From contig NC_016131.3 in assembly GCF_000005505.3 (NCBI RefSeq), positions 18,373,501 through 18,437,500 of the forward strand: a stretch of 64,000 nucleotides of DNA, written 5' to 3'. Below the pieces are notes generated by a model. It did not search any database. It had not been told where the DNA came from and saw only the letters and a program-made list of their open reading frames with translations. The stretch's first letter is position 1. The number at the start of each line of letters is the position of its first letter. This DNA is from Brachypodium distachyon. Taxonomy: Eukaryota > Streptophyta > Magnoliopsida > Poales > Poaceae. Of the stretch, positions 24,901 to 36,255 are shown piece after piece. The position numbers and the translations under genes are program-made.

Positions 24901-26250
24901 AAGAAACATCAATTGACGGTAATGGCAAATTAATATGTTAAACTACAATTGGTAGCTATACGCTGTTGTAGAACACATTAAGAAGGCACACAGAAGGTGG
25001 CAAATACATAGCAGCCATTGTATCTGGGAACAGAGAGATGGTGACAAGAAAGAGGAGGAAAGCCAAGCATGCAGATACTCATTTATGATTTATCACTACT
25101 GTGATATATCTGTTCTTAATACAACTACATCGAGAAAGAAATTTGCTTATGAACCAAATATGCCAGTTATGCATGTTGTGATCAAATCTAGTTCCATGTA
25201 CTCAACAAATTCACGGACATGAAATATCATAACACATCAAGCATCCAGCCATCAAAATATGCATTGATTTCATTCAATCCATGCATCATGAACTATCGTG
25301 TATTCAAACAGAAACAAAAATAGAAGCAAAGAGCATTAAGTTAGATAAAGAAACCTGAGGATTCGAGGTTGGTTCAAACATCTCCTCTCCAGGCGTTAAG
25401 TCGAACCAGATCTAAGTTGTTCTCACTGGGATCTTCGGTAGGCGACGGTATAAAGTGCAGCTGGCGGCGCTAGGAGAGATGGGGCTGGTGGTTGTGCATC
25501 AGAGTGCTGGTGGAGAGTGCACTCTATATGGAGGCTCACCAAAATTTCAATCAGTCAAGATCAACGTGAACAACGGAAAATGATCAATCTGCACTTGCGT
25601 TGAGACACAATGAGAAAAGAAACAATATGCTAATAAAACCACTCAAGCATGTCTACTAAGAATAGTGCACACAACGTCACAAACAAGATGCCCAATATTT
25701 CTTCCATTAGCAATATATAATAGATTAACCTATGTGCTTTGACTGCACGCAATAAAAAAATGACCTCATCAAATAAGAAAACAGATGTACCAATGTATTG
25801 GTGTTTCACTTTTATTTTGAAGAAGATATTTTGAAATTTTCAGCATACAGTTGAAGAAACAAAATCATAAACAATAAATGGAGAATATCTTAAAGAAAAC
25901 TGAAGAACTAACCTAAAGTTGAGCTACCTCTCAAAACTTCAAGTATTGTGTACAAATAGAAGACAATATACACATGTAACACATTGCTTACAGGCAAAGG
26001 TTCCAAAATATCAGAGCCAACCAACCAAGATAACTAAAACACAGCAACTCATCTGTGTTGAAGGGTTACAGAAAAGTGTTCCTCCGCAAGATAAACCAAG
26101 AAACTAAATGTATTTTAGTGGTTTGTTTCAATTTTTCTACAGAGAAATATATTCTGTGCATTTCCACTATGAAGTACAGGTTGCTAAGGACAACTACACA
26201 AACAGTTATATCTACTTGTCACACTTAAGAGTACAAACCAGGTTCATAAT
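21990..26250. other. AT-rich spacer downstream of the PPR gene
   Basis: About 4.2 kb of AT-rich DNA with no supportable reading frame. A 15-A tract at about 22840-22854 may be a retroelement tail. The GC-richer block at 25360-25520 looks like an untranslated exon but has no coding signal. Spliced 3' UTR exons of the minus-strand PPR gene could lie here; I cannot prove this. Confidence 0.45.
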
Positions 26251-28626
26251 TCAACCACTATCTCTTGATGTGTGCTTAGCCAACAATTCTAGCAGCCTTT
26301 GTTGCTCTCGTTTAGATATTCCAGGATGAAGCTCAGGGAGGTTGCTGATGAATGATTTGCCATCAGCTATCCTACCATGGCTGCAGTACTCCTGAAGTAT
26401 TGTATTGTAAGTTCTCTCATTGGGCTTGCAACCATGAGTAACCATATAACGTACTAAATCTATAGCTTCTTCAAACATTGAATTGGCCACGTAACTCTTG
26501 ACAAAAATATTGTATGTCACAATATCTGGTACCAGACCCGAACATTTCATCTCAGAGAACAATCTTGAGGCTTCTTTCATCTGCCCTTTTCTTCCATACG
26601 CATAGATCATAGTGTTATAAGAGTATCGATCAGGACGCGCACGACTTGACTTGATCTCAGTGAGGATATTTTCACACTTCTCACAATCACCTAAACGAGA
26701 ATACATATGCATCAAGCTGTTGTACGTTGCGGTGCTGAGGTTGATAGAACTTTCCTTCATGAGTGAAAGAATCTCCTCCACCTTCTTAACCATCCCATTT
26801 TTCCCATATATGGAAATCATGGCATTCAGAACGTTAATGTCCAGAGAGCACCGCCTCCTCCTCAGTTCCAAGAACGCCTTTTCTGTGTCGGATAAGTTAT
26901 TAACTTTGCTATTTACCAACACCAATGTTTTCACTAGCCCGTTGTGTGACTCTATCCTCTCTGCATAAATATCTTCGGACAAAGATTTCATTTTGTCCAA
27001 CTTCTTTGCATTAGCATATGCATGAAGCAGTGAAGAGTAACTAAGCTCATCAGGCCTAGAATCCAGATTCTCCATCTCAGCGAACAACTTTTCTGCCTGC
27101 TCCCAACGCCCACCACGAGCTAGTGCAGATAGAACAGCATTATATGTCGAAATGTCAGGATGTATACCAGCTTCAATCATCCTTTTGTATATCTCCATTG
27201 CTTGGTCAAACAAGCCACATCTACTATATGAACTAATGAGTGAAACATATGTGTCCCGCTCAGGAACATAACCAGATTTCTTCATCTCCTTAAATACTCC
27301 AGACACCTCAGTGTCTAACCCATTCTGTCCAAACACAGCTAAGAGCGTGTTCCAGGTCACAACATCTGGCACAAACCCAGCAGACCTGATCTCATCAAAC
27401 ACAATCATCATCTCTGGGAACTTTCCCCTCACACCATGCAGCTTGATCAATGCATTGTACGTGCACAGATTCGGCTTACATCCATTCCTCAACATTTCAT
27501 TATATGTCCCGATTGCTGCATCAATTTTGCCAGCCCTGTCAAGACCAGAAACCAATGTCGTGTATGTAATGACATCCGGCTCAATCCCCTTAACCTCCAT
27601 CTCCTCTTTGAGCTGTGTCGCCTCTTCCAACAGACCGTCCTTCACATACGACGAAATGAGCGAATTGTAGGTCACTACACTGGGTGGACAGCCCCCTTGC
27701 TCCATCTCTTTGAGCACGCCGATTGCCTCATCATACCTCCGAGCCTTACCATACACATCGAGCAGAGAATTGAGCGTGACCTTGTCAGGTTCGAACCCAG
27801 CAGCCCTCATTTCATCGAACACCTTTGCTGCCTCCTTGTAGAGTGCCCTCCGACGGCAACAGCTAATGAGCGTGTTGTATGTGTACCTGTCCAGCGGAAT
27901 TCCGTCCTTCCTCATGGAGTCCACGAGTGCTAGCACCTCCTTCCACGGAACAGCAATCTTGGAGTAGACATGGAGCACGACGTTGTAGGTGACGAGGGCG
28001 GGACAGACGCCGTTAGCGACCATACGGCGGAACACGGCAACCGCGTCCCTGAACCGGCTGGCGCGGGAGAGCGCTGAGATGAGGGCCGTGTAGGCGCTGG
28101 CGTCGGGGTCCGGCGCGGCATCGAGGAGCGCGGAGGCGTCAGCAAGGCGACCGGCACGCGCGAGGACGCGGATGGCTGTGGGGAGGACGCGGGGATGGTG
28201 GAGGACGCGCTCGCCGTGGAGGTCCCGCGCGGCGTGGATGGCAGCGAGGGCGACGCCGGGCCGGCCGCGGGAGGCGAGGGCGCTGAGCACGGCGGCGAGG
28301 TCGGCGGCCGGGAGCGCGGAGAGAACGTCGCGCGGGGAGGCACGGTCGGGGGCGTCCGACAGGAGGGAGAGGAGCGCGCGCCGCGCCGGGAGGGAGAGGG
28401 AGGGCGGCAGGTTCCAGGCTTGCCCACTGCCGCCGCCGCGGCGAGTAGGGTCGTGGGGGCGTCCGAGCCGCGGGGTGCGGGAGGAGGAGGTGGGGGTGGG
28501 GCGGGAGGAGGATAGGAGGGAGGCTGGGGAGAAGAGGCGGGGAGGGGAGTGCGCGGGAGGATGGTGGCTCATGGTCGGCGGGGCGGGCGCTCGGAGAGGG
28601 AGCGGGAAGACGATGGTTTCGGCCAT
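26251..28626 (-). CDS. P-type pentatricopeptide repeat protein (At5g02860-like)
   Basis: A single uninterrupted exon of 791 codons. The first ~60 residues are rich in Ser, Pro and Arg with few acidic residues, like a plastid or mitochondrial transit peptide; an alternative Met lies at residue 19. After an Ala/Arg-rich linker, about 16-17 PPR motifs of 35 residues run from about residue 175 to 755. Clear examples are VTYNVVLHVYSKIA, YTYNTLISCCRRRALYKEA, VTYNSLISSYVKDGLLEEA, CTYNALIKLHGVRGK, STYNAVLSALARGGRWEQA, YSYNTMIYAYGRKGQMKEA and RTYNTILQEYCSHGRIADG. There is no E, E+ or DYW extension and no SMR domain, so this is a pure P-class protein, expected to bind a specific organellar RNA. Overall order and the C-terminal REQQRLLELLAKH resemble Arabidopsis At5g02860. 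No lesion is seen. The intronless structure is normal for the family. Confidence 0.94.
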   Translation of the reverse strand: MAETIVFPLPLRAPAPPTMSHHPPAHSPPRLFSPASLLSSSRPTPTSSSRTPRLGRPHDPTRRGGGSGQAWNLPPSLSLPARRALLSLLSDAPDRASPRDVLSALPAADLAAVLSALASRGRPGVALAAIHAARDLHGERVLHHPRVLPTAIRVLARAGRLADASALLDAAPDPDASAYTALISALSRASRFRDAVAVFRRMVANGVCPALVTYNVVLHVYSKIAVPWKEVLALVDSMRKDGIPLDRYTYNTLISCCRRRALYKEAAKVFDEMRAAGFEPDKVTLNSLLDVYGKARRYDEAIGVLKEMEQGGCPPSVVTYNSLISSYVKDGLLEEATQLKEEMEVKGIEPDVITYTTLVSGLDRAGKIDAAIGTYNEMLRNGCKPNLCTYNALIKLHGVRGKFPEMMIVFDEIRSAGFVPDVVTWNTLLAVFGQNGLDTEVSGVFKEMKKSGYVPERDTYVSLISSYSRCGLFDQAMEIYKRMIEAGIHPDISTYNAVLSALARGGRWEQAEKLFAEMENLDSRPDELSYSSLLHAYANAKKLDKMKSLSEDIYAERIESHNGLVKTLVLVNSKVNNLSDTEKAFLELRRRRCSLDINVLNAMISIYGKNGMVKKVEEILSLMKESSINLSTATYNSLMHMYSRLGDCEKCENILTEIKSSRARPDRYSYNTMIYAYGRKGQMKEASRLFSEMKCSGLVPDIVTYNIFVKSYVANSMFEEAIDLVRYMVTHGCKPNERTYNTILQEYCSHGRIADGKSFISNLPELHPGISKREQQRLLELLAKHTSRDSG

Positions 28627-28897
28627 GGCGGGTGTGGGTGGTTGGCTGCGGGGGTTTAGGGGTTATGGCCGTTGGCTTGGCACCGGCGCGGCCGCTCGTG
28701 GAGAAGATGACTGGATATGGGATAATGCGGAACTGCGGGTGGCAGTTGGGCCCTCGGCATATGAAGACCTTCGATTTTCAGGGGCGGCCTGTGAAGACCT
28801 GAGAGTGGTCTCGTAGACTGGTAGATTGGGACCATTGGGTTCAGTCTATTGGCCCAAAAATACCAGGGACAGAACGTCTGGGCCAAGATCAAAAAGC

Positions 28898-28905
28898 CTA
28901 TATAT
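28898..28905 (-). promoter_or_regulatory. Possible TATA box for the PPR gene
   Basis: CTATATAT on the plus strand reads ATATATAG on the minus strand, about 275 bp upstream of the PPR start codon. No other TATA-like element is nearer. The assignment is tentative. Confidence 0.25.
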
Positions 28906-28909
28906 CGCC

Positions 28910-29925
28910 GGCTACGGTTCTGTGTTTCTGTCTTCCTTCAAAGCATAATTTTTCCCTCAAAAAAAGAAGAAGCTACAAAGCATAATTAACAAAAAAATGT
29001 TTCACTCACTATGGGTTCATTAATCTAGTTTGGGCCAGACATGGCTCAACCTTCTCGATGAGATGTCCTTGTACTAAATTGAAGCCTCGAGGTGGAGGAT
29101 AGTCTATGAGACGACTATTTCTTTAACTCATGGGCCTCTTTTTCTGACCGTCCACGCTACTGCCCTCACGCAATGTATACAGTCAAAAGCCTGAACTGAT
29201 GACATGAATGCATGGGATTGAGACCCCATGCCCGAAGCTTCCAAGCCATGCTACTGTAGTACCTGTACCAGGAGATAGATAAAGCGCAGACGTCACGTCC
29301 TCCTGGCCGTCGTGACCACGTAAAAGTTGTAGACCGGTCGATGCAAGTGCAAATGCACCCATGACTTGCCAAGAAACGCCGCAGCCGACCGACGGATCAC
29401 CACGAGAGCGTAGTCATACCGGCCCATAAATGAGCCGAAAGCGGCCAAAGCCCACCACCCGTTGCTTGCTGATGCCCCGTGACCGGTGACCCGCGTCGGA
29501 GGTCAATGAGGCGCGCACGAAGGTCCCGTCGCATCCGACTCGGCACGAGACAAACGAGACGTGGATCGGTGCGAAGTGCTGCAGCTGATGGCAGGAAAAG
29601 CCTTGGGATCCTTGACAGCTGCTGCTCTAATCTGCTGTCGGAATATCGGATCAACAATTATCACATGCCACTGTCTTTGTGGAGTAGTACCAATTAATGC
29701 CTTTGGGTTGATGGTCCAGTCCCCTTCGCCTTAATCTAAGCCAGATTATGCCTTCCATATTACTTAGACCCCTTCCCTCAAGGTTTCTTCGAGCGGCGTA
29801 AATTGGGTGATGAACTGATGAGGACGTTGCTAGTTGGACACTTGGACGTGATTCACTCCCGTTCCTCTGCCAACTGCAGAGTGCCGTTCAAACGGCGTTG
29901 AAAGGAGAGAATTACCTTCAAATTA
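28910..29925. other. Spacer, no gene recognised
   Basis: Intergenic DNA between the PPR promoter and a MITE. Only short open frames without family motifs are present. Confidence 0.5.
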
Positions 29926-29927
29926 TA

Positions 29928-30040
29928 CTTCCTCCATCTCATATTAAATGACTCAAATTTGCTTAAATATGAATGTATTTATAGGTAAAAAGCGTCTAGA
30001 TACATGTAATAAAAAGTCACTTAATATGAAACGGAGGGAG
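29928..30040. mobile_element. Stowaway MITE, 113 bp, with TA duplication
   Basis: The element starts CTTCCTCCATCTCATATTAA and ends with the near-perfect inverse (TTAATATGAAACGGAGGGAG). It is flanked by TA at 29926-29927 and 30041-30042. The centre has the usual AAAAGCGTCTAGATACATG core of grass Stowaway copies. Confidence 0.92.
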
Positions 30041-30359
30041 TAATAAACATTAAGCAGGAAGACGTGGACAGAGAGGCACGGAAGAGAAACATGTACACAA
30101 ATTTATACCTCCACACCTCAGGGGAATTATACTTTAGTGATGACAATATACTAATTACTTGAAATTATAGGGAACCTGATTAACACACAAGTCACAACCG
30201 TTTGGTCGTTCACACTCCTTACGGGTTATCCTCCTCATTGTCATCTCTGCACCTACTTCTTCGCCCCCGATCGATCATAGTGAAAAAATCGTCAATGGAT
30301 CACACTCGACCAAGCGATGAAATTTTGCTTGTTAGATATGGATCAAGTAAAGTCGTCAT

Positions 30360-30650
30360 ATTTAGAACTATTAGCGTTATTTTGTAGTGCTCATTTTGTA
30401 TATAAAAAAATGTCATAGGACGATGAGCGAACGTTGACATGCCATTTAGAACCATTAATGTTCGTCCGTAGCGCTCGTTCGGTACGATGAGCGAACGTTG
30501 ACCCGACAGATTTAGAACCATTAATGTCCGTCCGTAGCGGTCGTTCAGTAAAACACGGCTTGAGGCCAGATCGAACATTCACTCGCTAATTTTGGAAATA
30601 TTAATGTCGATATGTGATTCTTATCCGGCAAAACATGGCCCGGATCAAAT
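30360..30650. repeat. Diverged tandem repeat, ~66-bp period
   Basis: Units begin ATTTAGAACCATTAATGT and contain CGTCCGTAGCG(C/G)TCGTTC and GATGAGCGAACGTTGAC. Starts lie at about 30360, 30444 and 30510, with a more decayed fourth unit near 30588. On the minus strand the repeat is open and would encode RYGRTLMVLN twice, but nothing supports translation. Confidence 0.75.
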
Positions 30651-30973
30651 GTCTATTTGCAGGTCGTTGAACAATCATGAATGTTGAGTGACCGTCTTTT
30701 GGACGCATTCTACATCTAGACAATAGATGCATCATACTAATATAGCACCTTAAATGTCAACGAGTTAAAAAATACCACTTGGCATGCTTCGGATATTGAT
30801 TATTGCACTATTTTTTTCAAATTTAACCACATACTCCAATTTTTCAGAGTATTTCAATTGGTGCCCTCAGTTATTTATGTCAAATTCAACGAGCGGTGGT
30901 AATTAAGCGACGGACCACTGCCCAGGCATCTTTATTTCCGTGAAATACGATCTCTCCACCTCTTAAGCAAATT

Positions 30974-31062
30974 ACTCCAAAACTTGTGGCAACCAAAAGG
31001 TCCAAAACCACTACTATGAACATCTGTCATAATTTTTCTCCAAAACTTGTGGCAACCAAAAC
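30974..31062. repeat. 24-bp direct repeat, 65 bp apart
   Basis: CTCCAAAACTTGTGGCAACC plus four A occurs at 30974-30997 and 31039-31062, upstream of the MAKR-like gene. It may be a local duplication in its distal promoter. Confidence 0.8.
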
Positions 31063-31125
31063 CAGGGCCCCGGCGCCCCGGCTGGTACCATTGACCACCC
31101 AATTTTGTGCATTGACCAAATTGAC

Positions 31126-31133
31126 TATTTAAG
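31126..31133 (+). promoter_or_regulatory. Possible TATA box of the MAKR-like gene
   Basis: TATTTAAG lies about 175 bp upstream of the preferred start codon. Confidence 0.35.
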
Positions 31134-31303
31134 TACTGTACACGGTACGAGCACTGACATCCCAGGGCCCCAGCAACATAACCGCATCCGGCACCCCCTT
31201 CCTTGCTTCGCAAACCGGACAAGCCAAAATGAAGACCAGAACACAACAAAACCCGACCATCTCTTCCCCACCCTTCTCCTTGGACCAAGGAAAGAAGCCG
31301 ACC

Positions 31304-32140
31304 ATGGCAGACCCCCGTGACGAGTCCCCAGAAGCAGCCGCCACCGACGACGGCTTCGAGTTCCGTATCCTATCCACTGCAGGCGGCCTTCTCCCCTCTG
31401 GCGCGGGCGACATGTGCGTGGCCGACGAGCTCTTCTCCCACGGCAAGCTCCTCCCGCTCCACCCCGCCCCCGATTCCCCCACCCTCCCGCGGTCCGATTC
31501 CGCCGCCGCCGCCGCCGGCCTAGGCTCGCGCTCCGACTCCGGCCGCCGCAGCGCGAGCTCCAGCGGCAGCAGCAGCAGCACCGGCTGCGTCAGCCGGAGC
31601 CACTCGTCCAAGAGCGCCGCCTCCGACGCCGTCCTCCATGGCGCCGCCGCGGCGCCGCGGAGGTCGCTGGCGAGCAGCCTGTTCTACGCGCACCCGAGCC
31701 CGTCGCCGCAGCTGCGCAGCCGCAGCGCGCGGCCGCGCCGCAGCACGGGGTCCTCGGCCCCGCCGCCGCCAGCCGGCGCCGCGTGGGGCGGCTTCAATTT
31801 CATACGGCTCGGCGTCGTCGGGGCCCCCGATGTGTACCCGCCGCGCCTAGCCGATGCCAAGATCACAGCGGCGTCGAGGGGCGGCAGCGGCAGGAGCGCG
31901 AGGTTCGAGCGGGCGGCCAGCGCCGTGGAGAAGAGCCTGAGGAAGCATGGCGCGGGGCTGTTCGGCGACGGCTTCGGATGTAGGTGCTCGCCCGACGTCG
32001 TCGTCGAGCCTGCAGGCTTGCCGGAGGCGGCGAAGAAGAGCGGAGATGATGGGGGCGTGAAGAAGAAAGGCCGCAGCGTCCGCCGTATTAGGATTTTAGA
32101 CTGGCTCGAAGAGCTGTCCATCACCAGGCAGAAGAAGTGA
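31304..32140 (+). CDS. MAKR/BKI1-like Ser-rich protein, single exon
   Basis: 278 codons from ACCATGG at 31302-31308, the better-placed start; an in-frame ATG at 31229 would add 25 residues. The N-terminus has the FEFRILSTAGG and CVADELFSHGKLLPLHP motifs, which resemble the start of membrane-associated kinase regulators and related plant proteins. A Ser-rich central region follows (SSGSSSSTGCVSRSHSSKS) with Arg/Ser clusters, then a WGGFNFIRLGVVGAPDVYPP block and a very basic C-terminus (KKKGRSVRRIRILDWLEEL). MAKR/BKI1 proteins bind the inner plasma membrane through basic clusters and restrain receptor kinases through a C-terminal peptide. The match here is by layout and short motifs only, so the functional assignment is an inference. 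No signal peptide or membrane span is seen. Confidence 0.75.
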   Translation: MADPRDESPEAAATDDGFEFRILSTAGGLLPSGAGDMCVADELFSHGKLLPLHPAPDSPTLPRSDSAAAAAGLGSRSDSGRRSASSSGSSSSTGCVSRSHSSKSAASDAVLHGAAAAPRRSLASSLFYAHPSPSPQLRSRSARPRRSTGSSAPPPPAGAAWGGFNFIRLGVVGAPDVYPPRLADAKITAASRGGSGRSARFERAASAVEKSLRKHGAGLFGDGFGCRCSPDVVVEPAGLPEAAKKSGDDGGVKKKGRSVRRIRILDWLEELSITRQKK

Positions 32141-32206
32141 TCTTGTGCAAAGATCCTTGGTCTCTCTCAGCCGTGTATGATCGAGGAAACATTTAGATTG
32201 ATTGCT

Positions 32207-32370
32207 TAGATTTTTCTCGTTTGATTAACCGGAATTGCTGAATTGAAAAATATAACTTCGTCTGTACAGAGTTGTCTATGCTATTGCTAGGAGGGATCTG
32301 ATCATTAGATTTTTCTGGTTTGATTAACGGGAAATGCTCGATTAGAAAAACAACTTGTTTGTACAGATTA
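32207..32370. repeat. Tandem duplication (99-bp offset) in the 3' flank
   Basis: TAGATTTTTCTCGTTTGATT and its variant TAGATTTTTCTGGTTTGATT start at 32207 and 32306. Each is followed by a similar 45-bp stretch ending GTACAGA. It lies just after the MAKR-like stop codon, probably within the 3' UTR. Confidence 0.7.
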
Positions 32371-32399
32371 TAAACGGTGGTACATTCCATGGAGTTCCT

Positions 32400-35300
32400 C
32401 ATATGACTCATCGATCTTCCGTTCCTGGATCGTGCAAATTCGCAAGGTACATGTTCTATTTCTCCGACCAGCATGGCTGTACGAATTTTCATTCTGTCGT
32501 TAGTCCTTGTTTGCTGGAATCTTACAATTAAAAAAGAACTCCACGGAATTCACCTCACATGCGTGTAGTAGTACACCCATACTAACCTGTCAGCTGGCTG
32601 TCAGTCGTGTTCATAAAAAACGACCGATCCGCACACGTACTACCCCCCCTGTCGAATTCATCTTCAACGAGCAAACTGTTTTGCTGCCACGACCTGCACC
32701 GACAACGAGCTAAGCTTGGCCGGGCGCTGATGGCGAGGATGCCAGGAAGCCCAGAAGCCCTCTGGCCATCTCCAACGAGCCGCGACAGGCGTGACGCAGC
32801 GAGCTGGGATCAAGCAGGCGACCCATGGCCATGGAACACGACGAAACCGGCCAGCGGCTTTCATTCAATTGCCGACCTTTCTCCTCGATTACAGCGAAAA
32901 ATCGACTGTGGTTCCGCATGAATTTCCAGCGAAATCACCGCCGTTTCAAATATGGCCACGACGGCGGGGAGGGGCTCCGGACCGTGCAGCAGCTAGCGAG
33001 TCCAGCGGCATGAACCGGCTCGGGCGAGCGGTGGGTCTACGGTCCGCGTCTACGTTACGTCTAATTCGTGTGCCGCTTTTCCCCCTGTCGTATCGATCCC
33101 GAGAGGATTTCCTGACCGGGACGTGTGGGAGCGAGCCGCGAGGAGTCTCCTAGTCCTACAGGCGTAGCACAATTGCGTGCGGTCGGTGGCGACGGCGACC
33201 CCTCTCATCATAATCCGTTCCACGACGGCGACCACCCCCTTTCCATTTCTCGCCGGGAACCTGAGCGAAAAGGACACCGCTGAGCCAGCCCGCGTGCTTT
33301 CGTGTGCCAGAGAGGTCGAAACGCTCCGCACTTTTGGCTGCACGCATGACGCATTGACGCGCCGTTCCTGGTGCCTTCCTCGAATTCGATTAAGAGCCCG
33401 CGCGTGGCTGTTTCTTCCGGTGGAGAAGTTAATGATTCGGTGATCGTTGGAGCGGCACGGGATTTTTCTTGTCTCCTTTTTCCGTTAGCTCGTCCAACCG
33501 CACCTAACCGGATGTTTTACAGCTGCTCAAAACAAAAAACCCCGGATGTTTTACAGCGGCACGGACGGGCGTGGCTTGAGACCTCCTGAAACGGTCGTTG
33601 CTTTCCGGCGCTGAAACTTGCAGAGGAAAATATAAAACGCTGCACTTTGCTTGCAAAGATTCAGACTTTGGCATGAAATTCAAAACGGATGTCCAAATAC
33701 GCACCTAGTTTCTCACCAGCATACGAGAACTCGTACGTGGCGCCTTTGGTTTGCCTGGTACTGGAAGAAAAGCGAGGCTAATCGAGTGAAACGCGCGGAA
33801 AACACACCAAAGAAAGGGGCACAAAGAAAAGTAGCTGGAAAAAAGTGGGGCACCAGCTCGTGAAAGGCAGAATTTTTCGTAGCAGGACAAAGTTAAAAAG
33901 AAGTGCGTGCGAGTGAGCGTGTCTCCGAGAGCCTATGATGCGCACTGCACGCTGGAACATAAAAACAAAGAGCTTAATCAGGACATCATCTCGCGCAGCT
34001 ACACGAGAAAGGCTGCGATGCATGTTTTGTCTGCCGCCGCTTGGTTCCAATTCCCGAGGTGGATAAAAGTGTTTACTAGGTCTAATCGTTCCATCCTAAT
34101 CAAATCATACTCTCCGTTGCTGCCGCTCCAGAGCTAGCGGAATGTCTCAGCTGTCAGCACTCATCAGTCTGTCATCGTAAATTTTTCGATCCAAATAAGT
34201 ACAGCCCTTGACAATGGGAATCCAATCCATATTAAGATGCTTGCGAGTTGCAATTCCTGGCACAGGGTTTGCAGCGTGTCCGTCTTTGGGCTAGCAGCAT
34301 CGAGAGCCGGTTTGTAATCAGACGGTTCTGCGACATGCGAGAGTCGCAGCTGAAAGTATCGGCCCTGTAGGACTGCACGGCAGCCAAGTTTCAAACACGT
34401 GTAGTGAAACAATCATGTCGCGTTGTTGTGTCTGTGTGGGTGGGTGCAGGATCAGACTCTTTTTTTCTTTTCTTTTTTGAGAACAGCAGGATCAGACTCT
34501 CAATCTGTCAGTTCGCTAGTTCAGACTTCAGAATGTTTGGCTTTCGGGGGTTAGTTTACGCAAGAAAATCAATGATTTGGGCCCAGGGTTGTTCTGGGCC
34601 TGGACGCATGTAGGACATGATTTTTACGGGCCACGGAAGATACATCTCGGCCGATTAACACGGAGCAGCCAATGCCAAAACCATACAGATAGCAGCCCGG
34701 CAGCAGTCAGCTCCGGCCTTCGGGCACGTCGCAGTTATTGGAGCCAGCCCAATGAAGACGGGCAGCCCTTATTTTCGTTTTTCTTGATATCGTTTTGTTT
34801 TGTTTTCAGTTTTTTTTTCTTGTCTATCCAGTGAACTGTTTTAAATTTTGACTTGATCAATAAAGTAAGATTTATTTTAAACAAATAGTACGTTTTGATC
34901 AGCTAACAATATACGTGTTGGAGATGCGTTAATCTGTCTTTTTTATGTACAGGATGCGTGTGATCATATTTTTGCAACCAAAATCTACGAGGAGACATAT
35001 TACAGCATGATGTATATGAATAAAATCACAACTTGCACTGATGAACAATGCATTTTACACACTAGATTTTTTTTCTTTGGGTCGTAGACTACTTATACTT
35101 CCGCAAAAATAAGAATAAACCTTATACGCAAAATGCAGGCCGGACTTTCTTTTTTGACACAAAACGCAGTACTATCTAGTATATTGTGTACTTTGATCAT
35201 TTTTTATTGGCATACGATTCTTTTACCTTGTCAATTCCTTGGAAATACGAAGCATTGTGTCTTACTTGCCTTTATAGTGACCCAAATTTGAGAATGATTG

Positions 35301-36145
35301 CCAAATGTGCTCCTTTTTTTTGGTCAAAAAGCTTCGTTGGCGGTAAGCTTTTCGCTACCTGATTCCATTTTCCTCCTGAAAGGAAACAAGTTTTGCAGTA
35401 GCCACGGTAACCGGAGAATACCAACAATTTATCGGACTAGATTCTTTAATCATTTATTTATTGATTGATTGTGAAGATGATTGTGTATTGCGCATATGTA
35501 ATTCTACAAGTATGCAGTCATAGTATATAGTGGTATAGTGGATGGTGCAATCTCTCCTAATTCACAGATCATGGGTTCATTCATGCTTAGAGTTCCAATC
35601 AACCCATTTCCGAGTGGACCCGGAAAGGTTGTTGCCAAGCAGTAACTTAAAATACAGATCGGTAACCCAAACGAAGATTTGCGGGCGATCAGAGGTCAAC
35701 TCTATGTTAGCTCTACGTACCCCTTCTTCATGTTCTACGCCTTGTTGTAACACGCATCACCTTGTGTTTGTTCGGATCAAAATATATGGGTATAAGTGAT
35801 CTTGTGCAGTTGTGGTCAAGTCTGGATGCATTGCCAAGAATGTGTTGCAAAACATATCCCCAATATATATCTTCCTCGCCTCTTTCCGCTCCCAGCCTTC
35901 CGCAATGCTCCGCGGTCCAAAACATACCCTTCTTCCTAACCCCGAGTGTCGCCTTACCCAGCTTTCTTCTCCAAATATGCCGATCCTGTTCCAATCAGAT
36001 TGGCATTGGCAGCCCGGACATCAGCACAGAAACATATTGTGAAGTCGGTAATAATCGTATCTGCAAGTGCTAAGTAAAAAGAAACATGTGATTTGCTGAG
36101 AGTTGCAAGTATAGGAGATTGTCCGGCTTGCGGAGAAAATAAAGT
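32400..36145. other. Spacer, no gene recognised
   Basis: About 3.7 kb. Open frames at 32600-33450 overlap in several frames and lack motifs. The rest is AT-rich. No transposon ends that I can define. Confidence 0.5.
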
Positions 36146-36147
36146 AT

Positions 36148-36215
36148 TCCCTCCTATCCATAATAAGTGTCCCACTGTGCTTAATCTGAAACACTTATTA
36201 TGAATCAGAGGAAGT
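36148..36215. mobile_element. Short Stowaway-like MITE, 68 bp
   Basis: The left part TTCCCTCCTATCCATAATAA and the right part (inverse of CTTCCTCTGATTCATAATAA) are inverted repeats sharing ATAATAAGTGT, flanked by TA on each side (36146-36147, 36216-36217). It lies 20 bp from the LINE target-site duplication. Confidence 0.75.
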
Positions 36216-36235
36216 AGTAAGTGATCAACAAATGA

Positions 36236-36255
36236 AAAAAAATCATTGTGTTTAC
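36236..36255. repeat. LINE target-site duplication, left copy
   Basis: Seven A followed by TCATTGTGTTTAC. The identical 20-mer recurs at 44018-44037, beyond the other end of the LINE. Confidence 0.9.

Noticed and set aside
25360..25520. Possible untranslated exon of the PPR gene
   Set aside because: The composition is suggestive but there is no coding signal or convincing splice chain to 26251.
35954..36255. C-terminal extension of the LINE RNase H frame
   Set aside because: These codons lie beyond the poly(A) tail and TSD, so they are host DNA read by chance.
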